64,000 nt of DNA from Entonaema liquescens (taxonomy: Eukaryota; Ascomycota; Sordariomycetes; Xylariales; Xylariaceae). The notes under the pieces are model-generated. The model worked only from the letters and a program-made list of their open reading frames with translations. It had not been told where the DNA came from and made no database searches. Numbering within the stretch: position 1 is the first letter of the stretch; each line of letters opens with the position of its first letter. Shown here in pieces: positions 21,601 to 32,474 of the stretch. The DNA is taken from the NCBI GenBank assembly GCA_902805475.1, contig CADCSX010000005.1:755501-819500 (forward strand), in the 5' to 3' direction. The position numbers were made by a program, and so were the translations under genes.

Positions 21601-23495
21601 TATAACATTACCATTATTATTTATTAATTCGATGAATTACATCGGATATAATAAAATTATTATATTAAACTTCGATATATATATAATATAAATAAAATTA
21701 ATATAAAAATCAATTATTTAAATAAAATATAATTATAAATTTAAAATAATTTTTTAAAATTTTATTTAATTAATTTTAATTTTAAAATATTTATTATAAT
21801 AATCGAAATTTATTTTATTACAAAAGTAATAATAACCCCGTTTTTAATTTTACTTAATTATTAAATACCGGAAAATTAAATATTTAATAAATTAATTAAT
21901 AATACGATAGTAATTATTAATAAAAATAATTAAACCGATAATATAATTAATTTAAATTAATTTAAATATTTTAACTAATATACGATATTAAAAAACTTTA
22001 ACGAAAAACGTTTTTTAATATTAAATAATTACGGTAATTATTTAACGGTTTAATTTTATAAACGGGTTATTAAATTAAAAATTATTATATTTTTTTTATT
22101 ATTTTATTTTACATATAAATTCCAACCATTTAATTTTAAGTTTTTTAATATATTAAAATTAAAATATTAATAATAATTTATTTAAATTATTAAAATTAAC
22201 ATATATAATTACGTTAAAATTAATTTTTTAATTAAATATTATTTTATTTATAATTATATATTTATGCGTAATAATATTAAAAATATTTAATATAAATATA
22301 AAATATATTTTTATAAATTATAAATGATATTAAATTATTTTTAAAACTTATTATTATTAATTTTTATAATTATTTTATATTATAATAAATTTAATTATAT
22401 AATATTTGTTTTTAATTAAAAAAATAAAAATTTAATAATTTTATTTTTACACGAAAAAATTAATTAAATAATTATATATATATTGATGATAAATTTATAA
22501 ATTATTAATAAATTTTTTAAATTTGTTTATTTTTGTTTAAAGATTTTAAAAATTAATTAAACATTAATATTTTTTATTATAATATGCGTTTATTAAAAGT
22601 TTAAAAAAATTACATATATAATAATTATAAATAAATTTATAATTACGGAAAAATTACATAATTTACGTATAATAGTTATTAAATGATAATAGCGTTAATT
22701 AAAAAAATGTATTTTAAATTATATTAAATTATTTATAATAAAAAATAACCGGTTTTACTTTATTATTAATGATACGAAACGACGCGGTTATTAACGTTAA
22801 ATTATTAAAAGAAAAAAAAAGAAAATATAATAATAAAAAAGCGTTATATTATGTAAATAATTTATTAATGTTTAAATAATATTTAAAATATTTATAAATT
22901 TTAAAATATATAATTATTATAAGTTTTTTTTAAATTATAATAATATATTACGATTTTATTATCGTTTTTAATGTAAATTACGGGAAAAATTTTATTTTTA
23001 TAAAAATAACGTTATAAAAATATATGTTATAAAATTTAATGGATTTGTTAAAAAATTAAAAATTAATTTAAATGAATTAAATTTAATAAATAAAATAAAA
23101 TTTAATAATTAATAAAAAGAATTTTTAAAAAATATTTTTATTTATTTACCGTTTTATAAATTTAATTAATTTTTAATTAATAAAATTATTAAAAAGTATT
23201 ATTAAAAAATAATTATTTATATTTATTAACGTATTAAAATATTTCGTTTTAAATAATAAATAAATTTAAAAATTTTTAATTTTAATGAAATTAATTTAAT
23301 TATATTAATATATAACGATATTTAAATTATTTTAAAAATTTTAATAAATAAAAATATTAATGATTTTATTTTTAAAAAAATGTTAAAAAAAAAATTTAAA
23401 AAAAATTTAAAAATAAAAAAATTTTAAAATAATTAAAAATAAATTTAAAAATATATATAATTAATTATTATATATTACATAATTTTAAAATTGCA

Positions 23496-23655
23496 ATTAA
23501 AATTTGTTTAAAATTTTTAATTTATAATTAAAATTTATTTAAAATTTTTAACCCGTAATTAAAGTTTATTTAAAACTTTTATATCGTAATTAAAATTTAT
23601 TTAAAATTTTTATATTATAATTAAAGTTTATTTAAAGTTTTTAACTTATAACCGA
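23496..23655. repeat. ~31-bp tandem repeat array in the AT-rich block
   Basis: Five or so copies of a unit containing AATTAAAATTTATTTAAAA then TTTTTAA and a variable TATA/CCGT tail. Variants are transitions. Confidence 0.7.
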
Positions 23656-23809
23656 AACTTTTTATAATTATATTATTATAATTAAAATTTTTTTAAAAAT
23701 TAATTATTAATTATTAATTTTTCATATATTTATTAAATATATTTAAATATATAATAAAAAAATGAAAGTTTAAATATACGGAAATATTTTTTAATAAATT
23801 ATATAATAT

Positions 23810-24200
23810 AAAAATAAATTAAATTAAATATATAAATAAATAAATAAATATTAAAATATAAATAATTATAATAAATTAATATGTAAATATATATTAAAAT
23901 ATAAAAAATTAATATATAAATAAATATTAAAATATAAATAATTATAATGGATTAATAAAATATAAAAAATTATAATAAATTAATACGTAAATACGTATTA
24001 AAATATAAAAAATTAATACGTAAAAAAATATTAAAATATAAATAATTATAATAGATTATAATAAATTAATGCGTAAATACGTATTAAAATATAAAAAATT
24101 AATATATAAATAAATATTAAAATATAAATAATTATAATAAATTAATAAAATATAAAAAATTATAATAAATTAATACGTAAATATACATTATAATAAAAAT
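23810..24200. repeat. Irregular tandem array near the right end of the AT-rich block
   Basis: Repeated segments mixing TAAATTAATACGTAAATA, ATTAAAATATAAA and AATTATAAT modules, in several permuted copies. The modules recur in irregular order, so it is a higher-order or shuffled satellite. Confidence 0.6.
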
Positions 24201-24339
24201 ATAATATAATTATATAATTATATAAATTATAAAATATTATTATAAAGAAAATATATATATTAAAAAAAATATATTTAAATTATATAAGATTCTTAGTAAA
24301 ATTGTATGTATAAGGTAAATTTCGGTTAAATCCCGAATT

Positions 24340-24408
24340 TTGCTTGTTTTTTTAATTAATGCGTAACACTTCTTTGGGGGTGCTACGTTGAACTTGTGTA
24401 GACAGCAC
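24340..24408 (-). repeat. Right terminal inverted repeat of the AT-rich element
   Basis: Inverted partner of 14317-14388. The outermost 21 bases are identical; further in, differences are transitions. Confidence 0.88.
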
Positions 24409-24830
24409 TAATATTATTAAAATTTCTTACAGCTCCGAGTGTTGCTGCAATAGAGTTTAGACTATCCTCTTACAATTAGCTACATATGTAGATAATCTCT
24501 GTGTAAGGCCAGGGGCTGGAGCCCCATTTATTCCTCATCTAGCGACTACCTTATTGGTTAATATTTAACTCAACAGTTCCTGCAGACATCTTCTAGCGTC
24601 ATGTTCGTCACCTTTTCTCTTGTTTTTTTTTTCTTCTTTCAAATATCTCTAACCTTCCCATTCAAGTATTCAATCTACAAGCATTTATAGAAGCTACGGA
24701 AAGGGAAAACATCTAGGCAACTCCTCTTCAACAAGGTCGAAATAAAACAAACAGATCTTGTTCAAATACCTCAACGTTCGTGGCTTGAAAAGACTGGTAG
24801 CACGCGCTTCCATTGCTTCACAGTCGAAGT
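24409..24830. other. Right flank of the element and MFS gene leader
   Basis: Composition returns to normal at once after the inverted repeat. A pyrimidine-rich run (24610-24650) and the leader of the transporter gene lie here. No gene seen. Confidence 0.5.
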
Positions 24831-26624
24831 ATGGCCGACGACACTGTCCTGGAAGGGGTTAAGAACCCCGTCGTGACTAACGCAGGCCATGAAGCAGGAG
24901 CTCAGTTGGAAAGTGGCCAGCCTGCCCGCCTGGAATACGATATCGAGAGAGTAGAGGCAGTTTATAAGAAATTAGATCTCCGCATCATTCCCGGTAAGAT
25001 CATAAATTATTCTTCAATAGTTTTTTGAGCTGACCCAACGATAGCTTTCTGGATCCTGTACTTTCTCTGCTCCGCCATTCGCTCTAATATTGGCTTGGCG
25101 CAGACCATGAATTCAGATGTCGGACACGATTTGATGACGATGCTTGGGCTTTCATCTAACGATGTATCTACTGCCTTGGCCCTATTCTACGTCTCTTATG
25201 TCATTTTTGATTGCCCCTCGAATCTCGTCATGAGCAAGTTGAGCCCTCGTGTTTGGATGGCTAGGATCGTCTTTGCTGTGGGCGTAATAGGGGCTTGTTT
25301 TACCGCCGTTCAGGCCGCTTGGAGCTTGAAGTAAGTTTACCATCACCTAACTCTCGTTCTGTCTGGATTAGCATAGGGTGTTAACAGTTGGTGCAAGGCT
25401 TCTTCGATTCCTGCTTGGCGTGGTGATTGCTGGCATGTGGCCTGGCATGTCCTATTACTTAACTCTGTTCTACCCTCCTTCTCGGACTGGCAAGCGAATC
25501 GGAATGTATTTCACAGCCTCGCAAGTCTCCGCCGCCGTGGTTGGCTTAGTTTCCGCGGGGTTCCAGCTGATGGACGGTGCTGGTGGTCTGGTCGGCTTCC
25601 AATGGATGTTCCTTATCTATGGGCTCCTTGCCGTTCTACTTGGTTGGACGCTACTCTGGTGGCTACCCGAACGGCCTTTGCCACCCGGACAACAGAGGGA
25701 GCGATCGAGTTTCATGAAATGGCTTCCTCCAACACCTGAAGCTCTAACTGGTGAAGATGCCCTAGTTCACTACGAAGATCTCAAGAGAGTCTACCACACA
25801 AGGCCCTGGACACTCAAGGATTTAGGTTACGTCCTGATTGACTGGAGGCTTTGGCCACTTACTCTCATGTATTTCGGTGTAGTGGGAGTGGGCATCGGTA
25901 CGCAACTGTATGGCACGGTGATTATTCGCGGCATCAACCCATCATTTACCGGGGTCCAGCTCAGTCTTCTCTTCGCCCCTATTTGGATCGTAAGTTTACA
26001 CCCACCAGGCACATGCTCCTCAAATGCTAATTCTAGTAGATGGATTTTATCGCAATTCTACTCGTCACTCCCGTCTCAGATCGATTCCATCGCTTACGGC
26101 CCTTGTTTTTCTCTTGCGCTGTATGCATCCAAATCGCAGGGCTTCTTACTGTCACATTTGCTCCTACCTGGAGGCCCTGGGCAAGGTATGGAGGTCTTCT
26201 CATGGTGGGCTTCGGCCTTGGTCCGACGGTTCCTATCTGTATGACCTGGACGAATGAAATATTCCAACAACGTCACGGAGAGGTTGGTGTTGCTGCTGCA
26301 TCAGCATTGGTTTCGGGTCTTGGGAATCTTGGTAGCATTACGACGACTTACGCGCTATACACAGGTTGGCCGGCGGACGCAGCTCCTGGGCCCCATCAAT
26401 ATCGCCGAAGCAACTTGGTCATGATCGGTATCTTATGCGTCAGCATCCTGAGTAGTATCGTCATGTTCGTCGGTCTAAAGATTATCGGTAACAGCCCTAG
26501 CCAGAAAATCGGTAGCAGTGGAAGCTCTACAATTGACGGCTCGGATGGCTTCCAAGACGGTGCGGCCCGCCGTGAACTTCAGCAACGCGGTTTCGGTCGC
26601 ATGTGGTGGCGGAAGAGGGCGTAG
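24831..26624 (+). CDS. MFS transporter, allantoate/nicotinate permease-like (ACS family)
   Basis: Exons are 24831-24993, 25045-25330, 25377-25989 and 26040-26624, giving 548 residues. The introns (51, 46 and 50 bp) start GTAAGA or GTAAGT and end AG, and each junction preserves frame. The ATG at 24831 is chosen because nothing upstream in frame begins with ATG. The protein has a soluble N-terminus, the K-K-L-D-L-R-I-I-P lead-in, about 12 hydrophobic helices, a central cytosolic loop, and a motif-A-like S-D-R-F-H-R-L in the second half. These are features of the anion:cation symporter group (Dal5, Tna1 relatives), which import organic anions such as allantoate or nicotinate at the plasma membrane. 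The substrate cannot be read. The tail is Ser/Gly-rich then basic. It stands 420 bp from the RIP-mutated block yet is intact, and may belong with the decayed metabolite locus downstream. Confidence 0.88.
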
Positions 26625-27424
26625 CTGTATATTCTAGTGTACTTCCGAGACGCGCTATTCCTCGCTACGATCTTCAACAATTAGCGGTGCAGCTATCGGA
26701 AATTTCTTGCTTTTCGTCGTCCGGGCAGTTCAACCTGTCATTCTTAACTTTTGCTTCTGTTTCACCTGACTTTGCTACGACTTCTTAATACGAAGCACCC
26801 CCCATTAGAGGTTCGATACGCACATGACACGGAGGATTTTACTTCTAAAGGCGAAAGTGCCGTTGCGCCATCGCTAAGGATTGGCGGATCTGGATGAAAG
26901 GCAGGTAGGACGACAATGCTAGAGCGCTATCGTTTCTTTCCCGTCTTGGTGGGGAGGTGGAGTACACGGAGGTTTGCTTTTTATGCTTTTCTGGGAATTC
27001 TTTTTGGTTTCGGCGCTTGCATATGATACCCCATTTGTGTTTGGATACGCTGTCATTCGAGAACCTCAACCAAAGACTCGCCGGTGACAGTGCTTCTACG
27101 CCATCGCTTGGGACGGCGTGTTGCAGCCGAGGCGGGACCGGCGACAATGCTTCTGCGCTATCGTTTGGGAACTCGTCTCGTGGGCATTGCTTACACACGT
27201 TTCTTCGAGTACTTGGAATCTTCATCGTAAGATAAGAGGAATAAGTAGCTTGGTTCTTCGCTCGCTACCTCAATATACATTAATAGGCAAATACATTTAG
27301 CCTTGACATATTACTCTAATTTCTTCATGCGCCTCCGTCTCAGAGTGATTCAAAATTCCTACTGTCGGACGCAGGTATTGCTATACTGCGATGTTATCGA
27401 CAATTGCCGTCATGATCACGCAAA
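26625..27424. other. intergenic with degenerate repeats
   Basis: No gene supported. A minus-strand frame at 26845-27225 is explained by the degenerate repeat units described separately rather than by a protein family. Confidence 0.5.
26850..27175. repeat. Degenerate ~37-bp repeat units
   Basis: Four units share a core like GACAATGCTTCTGCGCTATC followed by GTTTGGGA: near 26854, 26914, 27084 and 27138. The last two are the most alike (about 30 bases, differing mostly by transitions) and are spaced about 54 bp apart. On the minus strand they would encode a recurrent A-L-S-P motif. Confidence 0.6.
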
Positions 27425-27966
27425 TTAAGGTCCTAGCTGGTCCCCCTTATTCTCATAGTATCCAGGCCCCAACGGCTCCAAGAAGCTAGCTTCTCGTGGT
27501 TTGATGAACATAGGCTCGGTAAGCTCTAGGTACTCCTTATAGTACGGCTTGGTTAATTGATGCTTTAACACGAGTTAGATAAAGCTTCTATATCTTCAAG
27601 GACTTGGGGGTAAGATGATGGTGGCTAACCTCTAGGAACCACTTCAAGTCCTTCGACCTATCGTCCAGTTAATAAACATTCTGATTTTATCTTCAGTTGA
27701 CGAAGATTATGAGTGGGGCTGTACCAATTCTCAATCCAGCTTATCTTTCCAGGATCCTCCGTAGACCTATAGACTTGGAAGAAAAGACATTCGGGCTCGC
27801 CGGCCACAACGGGGAAGAGACTCTTGAATATAGCCAGGAATTTTTCAATGTTCTCGGGCCCGATGTAGACCGTTACGTAGAGGCTAATACCCTTTGGCGA
27901 TGGCGTGGCCTCGTTCAGCGCGACAGCGCTATTCGGTGTCCGCTTCTCGGGGACTTCGCTACCCAT
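27425..27966 (-). CDS. Antibiotic biosynthesis monooxygenase (ABM)-fold protein
   Basis: Exons on the minus strand are 27966-27725, 27657-27630 and 27562-27425, giving 135 residues. Introns of 67 bp each have GTACAG...GATAG and GTTAGC...TAAAG ends; a 28-nt middle exon is needed to keep frame. The product reads I-S-L-Y-V-T-V, then E-N-I-E-K-F-L, a G-E-P-E-C-L-F-F-Q-V-Y strand, I-S-W-I-E-N-W, and the helix S-K-D-L-K-W-F-L-E-H-Q. The end is T-K-P-Y-Y-K-E-Y-L and T-E-P-M-F-I-K-P-R. This is the dimeric alpha/beta-barrel ABM (EthD/quinol-monooxygenase-like) pattern. Such small cofactor-free proteins oxidise or cyclise aromatic polyketides in many fungal clusters. The PKS relic begins 1.3 kb away, which supports a tailoring role, but that is inference. 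Confidence 0.85.
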
Positions 27967-29310
27967 TACTCCTGCTGGCGATTTGGGAGACTCGGTCGTG
28001 CTACTAGGGGTGGCAGCGACGGTCTTGTGCTTGCTTTTGTCCTTATTACTCCTGTTGCGACTAAGAGAGATGGTACTGCTTTTTTAGTGCTTAAGTATCG
28101 AGCTTTCACTACTGCTACTCATAAATATATAATCGGAGAATCTCTGTCCCTCTGCAGTAGGTCTATAAGACAAGACATATTTCAAAGGCTGATCGAAACC
28201 GTGAATCCCCGGTATATATGTTCCCTCGATACTACGTTGAAGACAACCTAAGTGCGGAATCGCGGAGTCGCCAAGGAATCACTTGGGCGGTTTTGTCAGC
28301 AGCTAGGTCCGCGATCTAGAGCCAGGACAGCAATAGATAGCGGGTTGCGGGGACCGTTACGGATATTTGTAAGGGACTAGGTTAATAGCTTGTTGCTTTT
28401 TCGGGGACCGCTACGGGCATCTCATTTGTCAACCTTTCGGACTCGGCTCTCCTAGCCACGCGTAAGAATCCTTCTAGAATCCATGTCGTTGAGTTTTCAC
28501 TCCATGATGATTTTCTCCTATTCGTTGACAGATACGAAAGCTAACAAATCAAACGGCGACGCTAGGACGCTCTCATTTTGCGAAAAAACAAAAGAACCGA
28601 CCAAAAGTCCCGTTCTTCCTCATACGTCGATGCCGGTCTAACCCGATATATCCAAGCCGGGTGTCAAAGCTTGTAACTTTAATTGGGTTTATATATCGTC
28701 GGAATTCTTTCCGGCTTGGATCTTTTTGCGACCATCTTATAGACATAAGGCCATAGTTCCTTCAAAATGTACCGATTATCGCACTCCGCCTTATTGACTT
28801 TCTGGCATATGCCAGGGTTTCCTCACGAACCCCGGTGTGCATGTTAACGTTGCCTGCGTAGACGGTCTTCTGATCGGCTAGCTATATGTAGCTATAATTC
28901 TGGACAAGGTGAATTCTATTACAATGGTTAGTGAGGATAATCAAAACTTCGCAGCATGCTTCTCGGACTATGAGTCCTGCGATACGTCGGGGAGATACGT
29001 CGATGGGATAGTTTCGTTTTTCCGTAGGGGACTCAATATATTCATATACTAAACCGACTCTAGATCGCTAACCCCCTTACCTAACAATTTAACAGAAGAG
29101 TCCTTAACAAGGTCTGAAGTTTGCGATTTAAGATATGTAGATGGGAAACTGGCACACTGACTTGCCATTTTGAGATATTATAGAAATCATGACCAACCAA
29201 CTTCAGGAGTTCATTAGTTCCATAGGATGATAAGAAACTGCGCATCAGGTTCTCAATTAAACACTCCATCTTGTCGCTTACCTATTATATCGCATCCTTC
29301 ACTGTCCCTC
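27967..29310. other. intergenic between the ABM gene and the PKS relic
   Basis: Frames found here lack motifs. Two GGGACCGYTACGG segments occur near 28350 and 28400, and an 11-bp inverted repeat (ATCCAAGCCGG / CCGGCTTGGAT) near 28648 and 28712 could form a stem-loop. Confidence 0.5.
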
Positions 29311-31636
29311 TTACTCATTCTGCCCCTTAACCAACGCAGCATCCACAATCCCAGCTGCCAGCGCCGCGATGCTCGTCTCCGTATCTAGCAATTCCTGCAT
29401 GCTAATATTGGCTTCTAGCATCCAGTGGGAAAGTTCCGCAGGTCCACCGCTGAAAGGCTAGGCTTGGCTGATATTCGAGACGTCGGCAAACAGCATCTCC
29501 GCCACGGCCGTCGAGATGGCGTCTACGACAAGGTTGGCCGTCTCGGAACATCCTGTAACACCTGCGGTTGTGATAGCATCATGATAGCCGCGGGTGCATC
29601 CGACAGAGGACTTGTCGGTCTCCTCCTCGCCTCCCCGGGCTGCCCCTACGGTGTTTAAAGGGTTACATATACGCATGTATCATCGCGCGTCTTCAAAAGC
29701 ACGCATAATAAGCGAGGCCCGGTGCCTATTGACGGGCGGTCTGCACCCGCATTCTGTGCATCGTCCTCGTCACGCTCCGTGGCTGCCATGGCAACTGGAT
29801 CTAAACAAATGAGAATATTAGAGGCCGACGTCGGGTCTTCAATTCGGCCACTCTATTCATCGTCATCACCGGGGAGAGACAAAGTCGCTTCGTGCAAGTT
29901 TTGGTCTCCTGAGCCTTGACAACAAGGCTATCGTGCCATCTCGGGATAATGAGTTTATCCAAAGAGATGTTTAGATAGGAGACCGTAGCGTGGATGACAC
30001 CCTTAAGGGGGATGCTTGGGAAGATTGATGAGATATTCTCTATGAGGCGTGCTACCTGAGACCCGTCACTGATATCGTATATCATGTGTTGAACATTGAT
30101 ACCACGCTAGGTAAGCGTGCCTACAAGGTTCTGAGCTGCGGAGGAACATTCCTCGACGTCACGTCTCGATATGATAATCAGATTTCGAGCCCCGCGCTTG
30201 AATATCCATCCAGCAGTAGACCTCTCAAGGCCGCCTAATCCCCCTACTACGATGTAACATGTCGCAGGATCCAACCGGACACATGGCTTGGATAACACCG
30301 GGAGCATTCCAAGTAATGTCTGCGAATCTTGAAACGTCACTACAAGCCTGCCAATATGCGTCCCCTTAAAGAACTTTAGCGAGGCCTAGTCAAGCTTGGA
30401 TACGTCAGTAGCTGATAACGGGTGAGTTGATCAGATGAAGCCATTTCCATACTACTTATCAACGGCTTGCATCCACTTACGACTGGACGCGGGATCTCCG
30501 TCAAGGACAAGGTGCGTGGTGGGGTCGGAGTTCTCAATAGCAACATCGATTAATATAAATCGGCCCACTGTGCTCTCCGTTCCAATAGTACAAGGACTAC
30601 CGCTCCATCTACTTCTAGCCCTTTGAAAAGTCGCTGAGTGTCAAGCAGATCAAGCTCGTTGCGTTTCGTGCGATGTGCTAAACCACGGCAAAACAATGCC
30701 CTTCGGTATCCAGAAGAAAGGCCTTCCCGCTATCCAAGATAACTACCACGTGGGGGTCCAGGCATACTTCATTCGGCGCTTAATCGAGTTGCGCAGTTCG
30801 AGATAACAAGCCAAGCTGTTCTAATTCCAGGTGAAGTCTACCAAGAAGCGGCGGATTATGTTTGAGGCTGTGAAGAAGTCTAACTTCGACACCTTTGAGG
30901 CCTTGTTTGAGTTCTTATTCTTTTGCTGTTTATCATCACTTCTCATATTATTCGGCCGAGGGTAGTCATTCAACATCAGTCCAGTACCGGAAACCCCGCC
31001 CCTTTCATAATCCCAAGTCTCTAGGTCTATGAATGCGCCGTTGATCCGGCCATCTGGTATTCCGTCCAATGCGCAGTCAATACACCGAAAAATAGTCCGA
31101 CTATCACGTTTTCCTCCCAGTTCAAGCAATTTCCGGCAATTCTTCAGCGTCTGTGAAATTCTGGTCGTTGTATGCAACGCCTGCGAGGCCAAGACAATGT
31201 CACATGTAGGCTAGTAGCCCCGCGTTGTGGGATATACCTCGATATCTAGGACAGAGTAATCAATATCGCGAGAATCGGCCGTGGACGCTTGTGCCGCGGT
31301 TAGAAATCCCGGTGAGACGTCGGTAAAGATGTACTTGCGGTACCGCTTAAGAATATTAGCATGATCACCCCCGTGGACTAAGAGGTCGATATCGGTGTGG
31401 CGCTCGTAAAGGACATCGGTCATGCCATTGTGTAATTGTTTGGCTATCCGGGCTTCGGTGGTCTCCTCAGTCTCGCAGTAGAGTCGATCAGCTATTTTAT
31501 TTTTATCCTGGGAAGGTAGCTGTCGAGCCTCGGCTATCTCGTGGATTTCAGCTTCTTCAGCGCACCACTTGATCCATGCGAAGTAGTGACCTATATTTCC
31601 AGAAGGCACAGGGTCTGGCCTACCCTCAACATTCAC
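29311..31636 (-). pseudogene. Highly reducing polyketide synthase, C-terminal relic (cMT-KR-ACP)
   Basis: Order on the minus strand: C-methyltransferase fragment (31636-30821), with Y-I-F-T-D-V-S-P-G-F and S-V-L-D-I-E, an in-frame stop at 31211, then D-I-V-L-A-S-Q-A-L-H-T-T and L-L-E-L-G-G-K. Ketoreductase fragments follow (30340-30107 and 30085-29801), with Y-I-V-V-G-G-L-G-G-L-E-R, R-G-A-R-N-L-I-I-I-S-R and L-K-G-V-I-H-A. The acyl carrier end is at about 29680-29311, with S-L-S-A-V-D-L-R-N and M-L-E-A-N. These match the tail of fungal reducing PKSs. The frame is broken by stops and several frameshifts; the cMT has lost its SAM-binding glycine loop, and the carrier's G-x-D before the modified Ser is gone. 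No KS, AT or DH remains nearby, so two thirds of the gene are missing. It cannot make a functional synthase. Confidence 0.85.
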
Positions 31637-32474
31637 CTTTGTGAACGTCTACATCCGCGAGAATATAACGGGCTAACATGTTCGCCTTCTCTGTAGACGC
31701 AGGACGGTCTACATTTTTCCTGGGTAGAGGAAATAGCGCATGGCATGACTGGTAATTCAGAGGGCGAAAATCGGGTTTCCATACCATCCGCGCAAAAGGG
31801 GCGTTAAAGCCATCACTCTTCCTCTTAATTATTCTTACATCTCAAGCAAATGCGCAATATGAAGTCCATAAGGCGTCTTCGATTATATTGCATCACATTA
31901 CTTCAATGTCGCTGAGAATTGGACAAATCCCCTTGATTAAAATAATTGATTTAGTAAAGTTTGTGATCATGGCGCCTTGTACGAAGCGGGAGGTAACTGT
32001 CTTAGGTAACCATAATCCGTTGCCTCCAGAGCCAACTATTCATAATCGAGCACAACATTAAACTTATCTCGTTATATTCAATGACCAACTTCCATATGTA
32101 GATTTCTGTTCAAAACTTTGGTGCTCAAAGGTTCGGCAATAATAGATGAAAATGAGGCGGCATGAGATTCGACGAGATATAAGCAAGCATGGCCAGTTTG
32201 GATGAGCATTAAACCGATTTTGATAGGAAGATCACCATTCAATGCTGGATTATCTAATATAAACACCCAATAGATACTCAGGTTCGATATGCAGGTTTAA
32301 GTCTTTAATACCCATCAATCAACCACGGGAATTTTCTCAGAATCCCGACGGACCCGGAGCTTATGCGTATCTAAAGAGGGGATGTAACGAATCACCCCAG
32401 CCCTGTACCGCTGCTTCCTTTCTCTTAAGCACATAATCGGACCTGTCACCGGCTTAGTTCTAATATATCACATC
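31637..32474. other. intergenic / promoter of the methyltransferase
   Basis: No PKS sequence is recognisable past 31636, so the truncation point lies here. The AT-rich interval before 32475 is the likely promoter region of the methyltransferase. Confidence 0.5.

Larger units (their letters stand above)
14317..24408. mobile_element. 10.1-kb TIR-bounded transposon (or nest) obliterated by RIP
   Basis: The block has almost no G or C and no usable reading frame. It is bounded by inverted repeats that start GTGCTGTCTACACAAGTTC at 14317 and, inverted, at 24408. About 70 bp align well and weaker similarity reaches roughly 125 bp. Every difference seen in the well-aligned part is a transition, as RIP produces. 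Each end abuts a TA, within a palindromic ATATTA/TAATAT flank, so a TA duplication as in Tc1/mariner elements is possible but not provable. Known fungal elements of that class are near 2 kb, so 10 kb suggests nested insertions or another class. Surviving C and G are enriched in CpG (ACGT, CGTT), consistent with loss of CpA. Slightly less damaged stretches remain at about 17,040-17,200 and 21,200-22,100. The original coding content cannot be recovered by eye. Confidence 0.88.

Noticed and set aside
23810..24200. CRISPR-like array
   Set aside because: Units are AT-only, imperfect, adjacent and permuted, without uniform spacers; the genome is fungal.
14317..24408. Mitochondrial DNA insertion or centromere
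   Set aside because: The composition could suggest either, but there are no mitochondrial gene traces, the block is bounded by matching inverted repeats, and fungal centromeric blocks are usually much longer.
26845..27225. 126-codon minus-strand gene
   Set aside because: Explained by degenerate DNA repeats, with no family motif and no start context.
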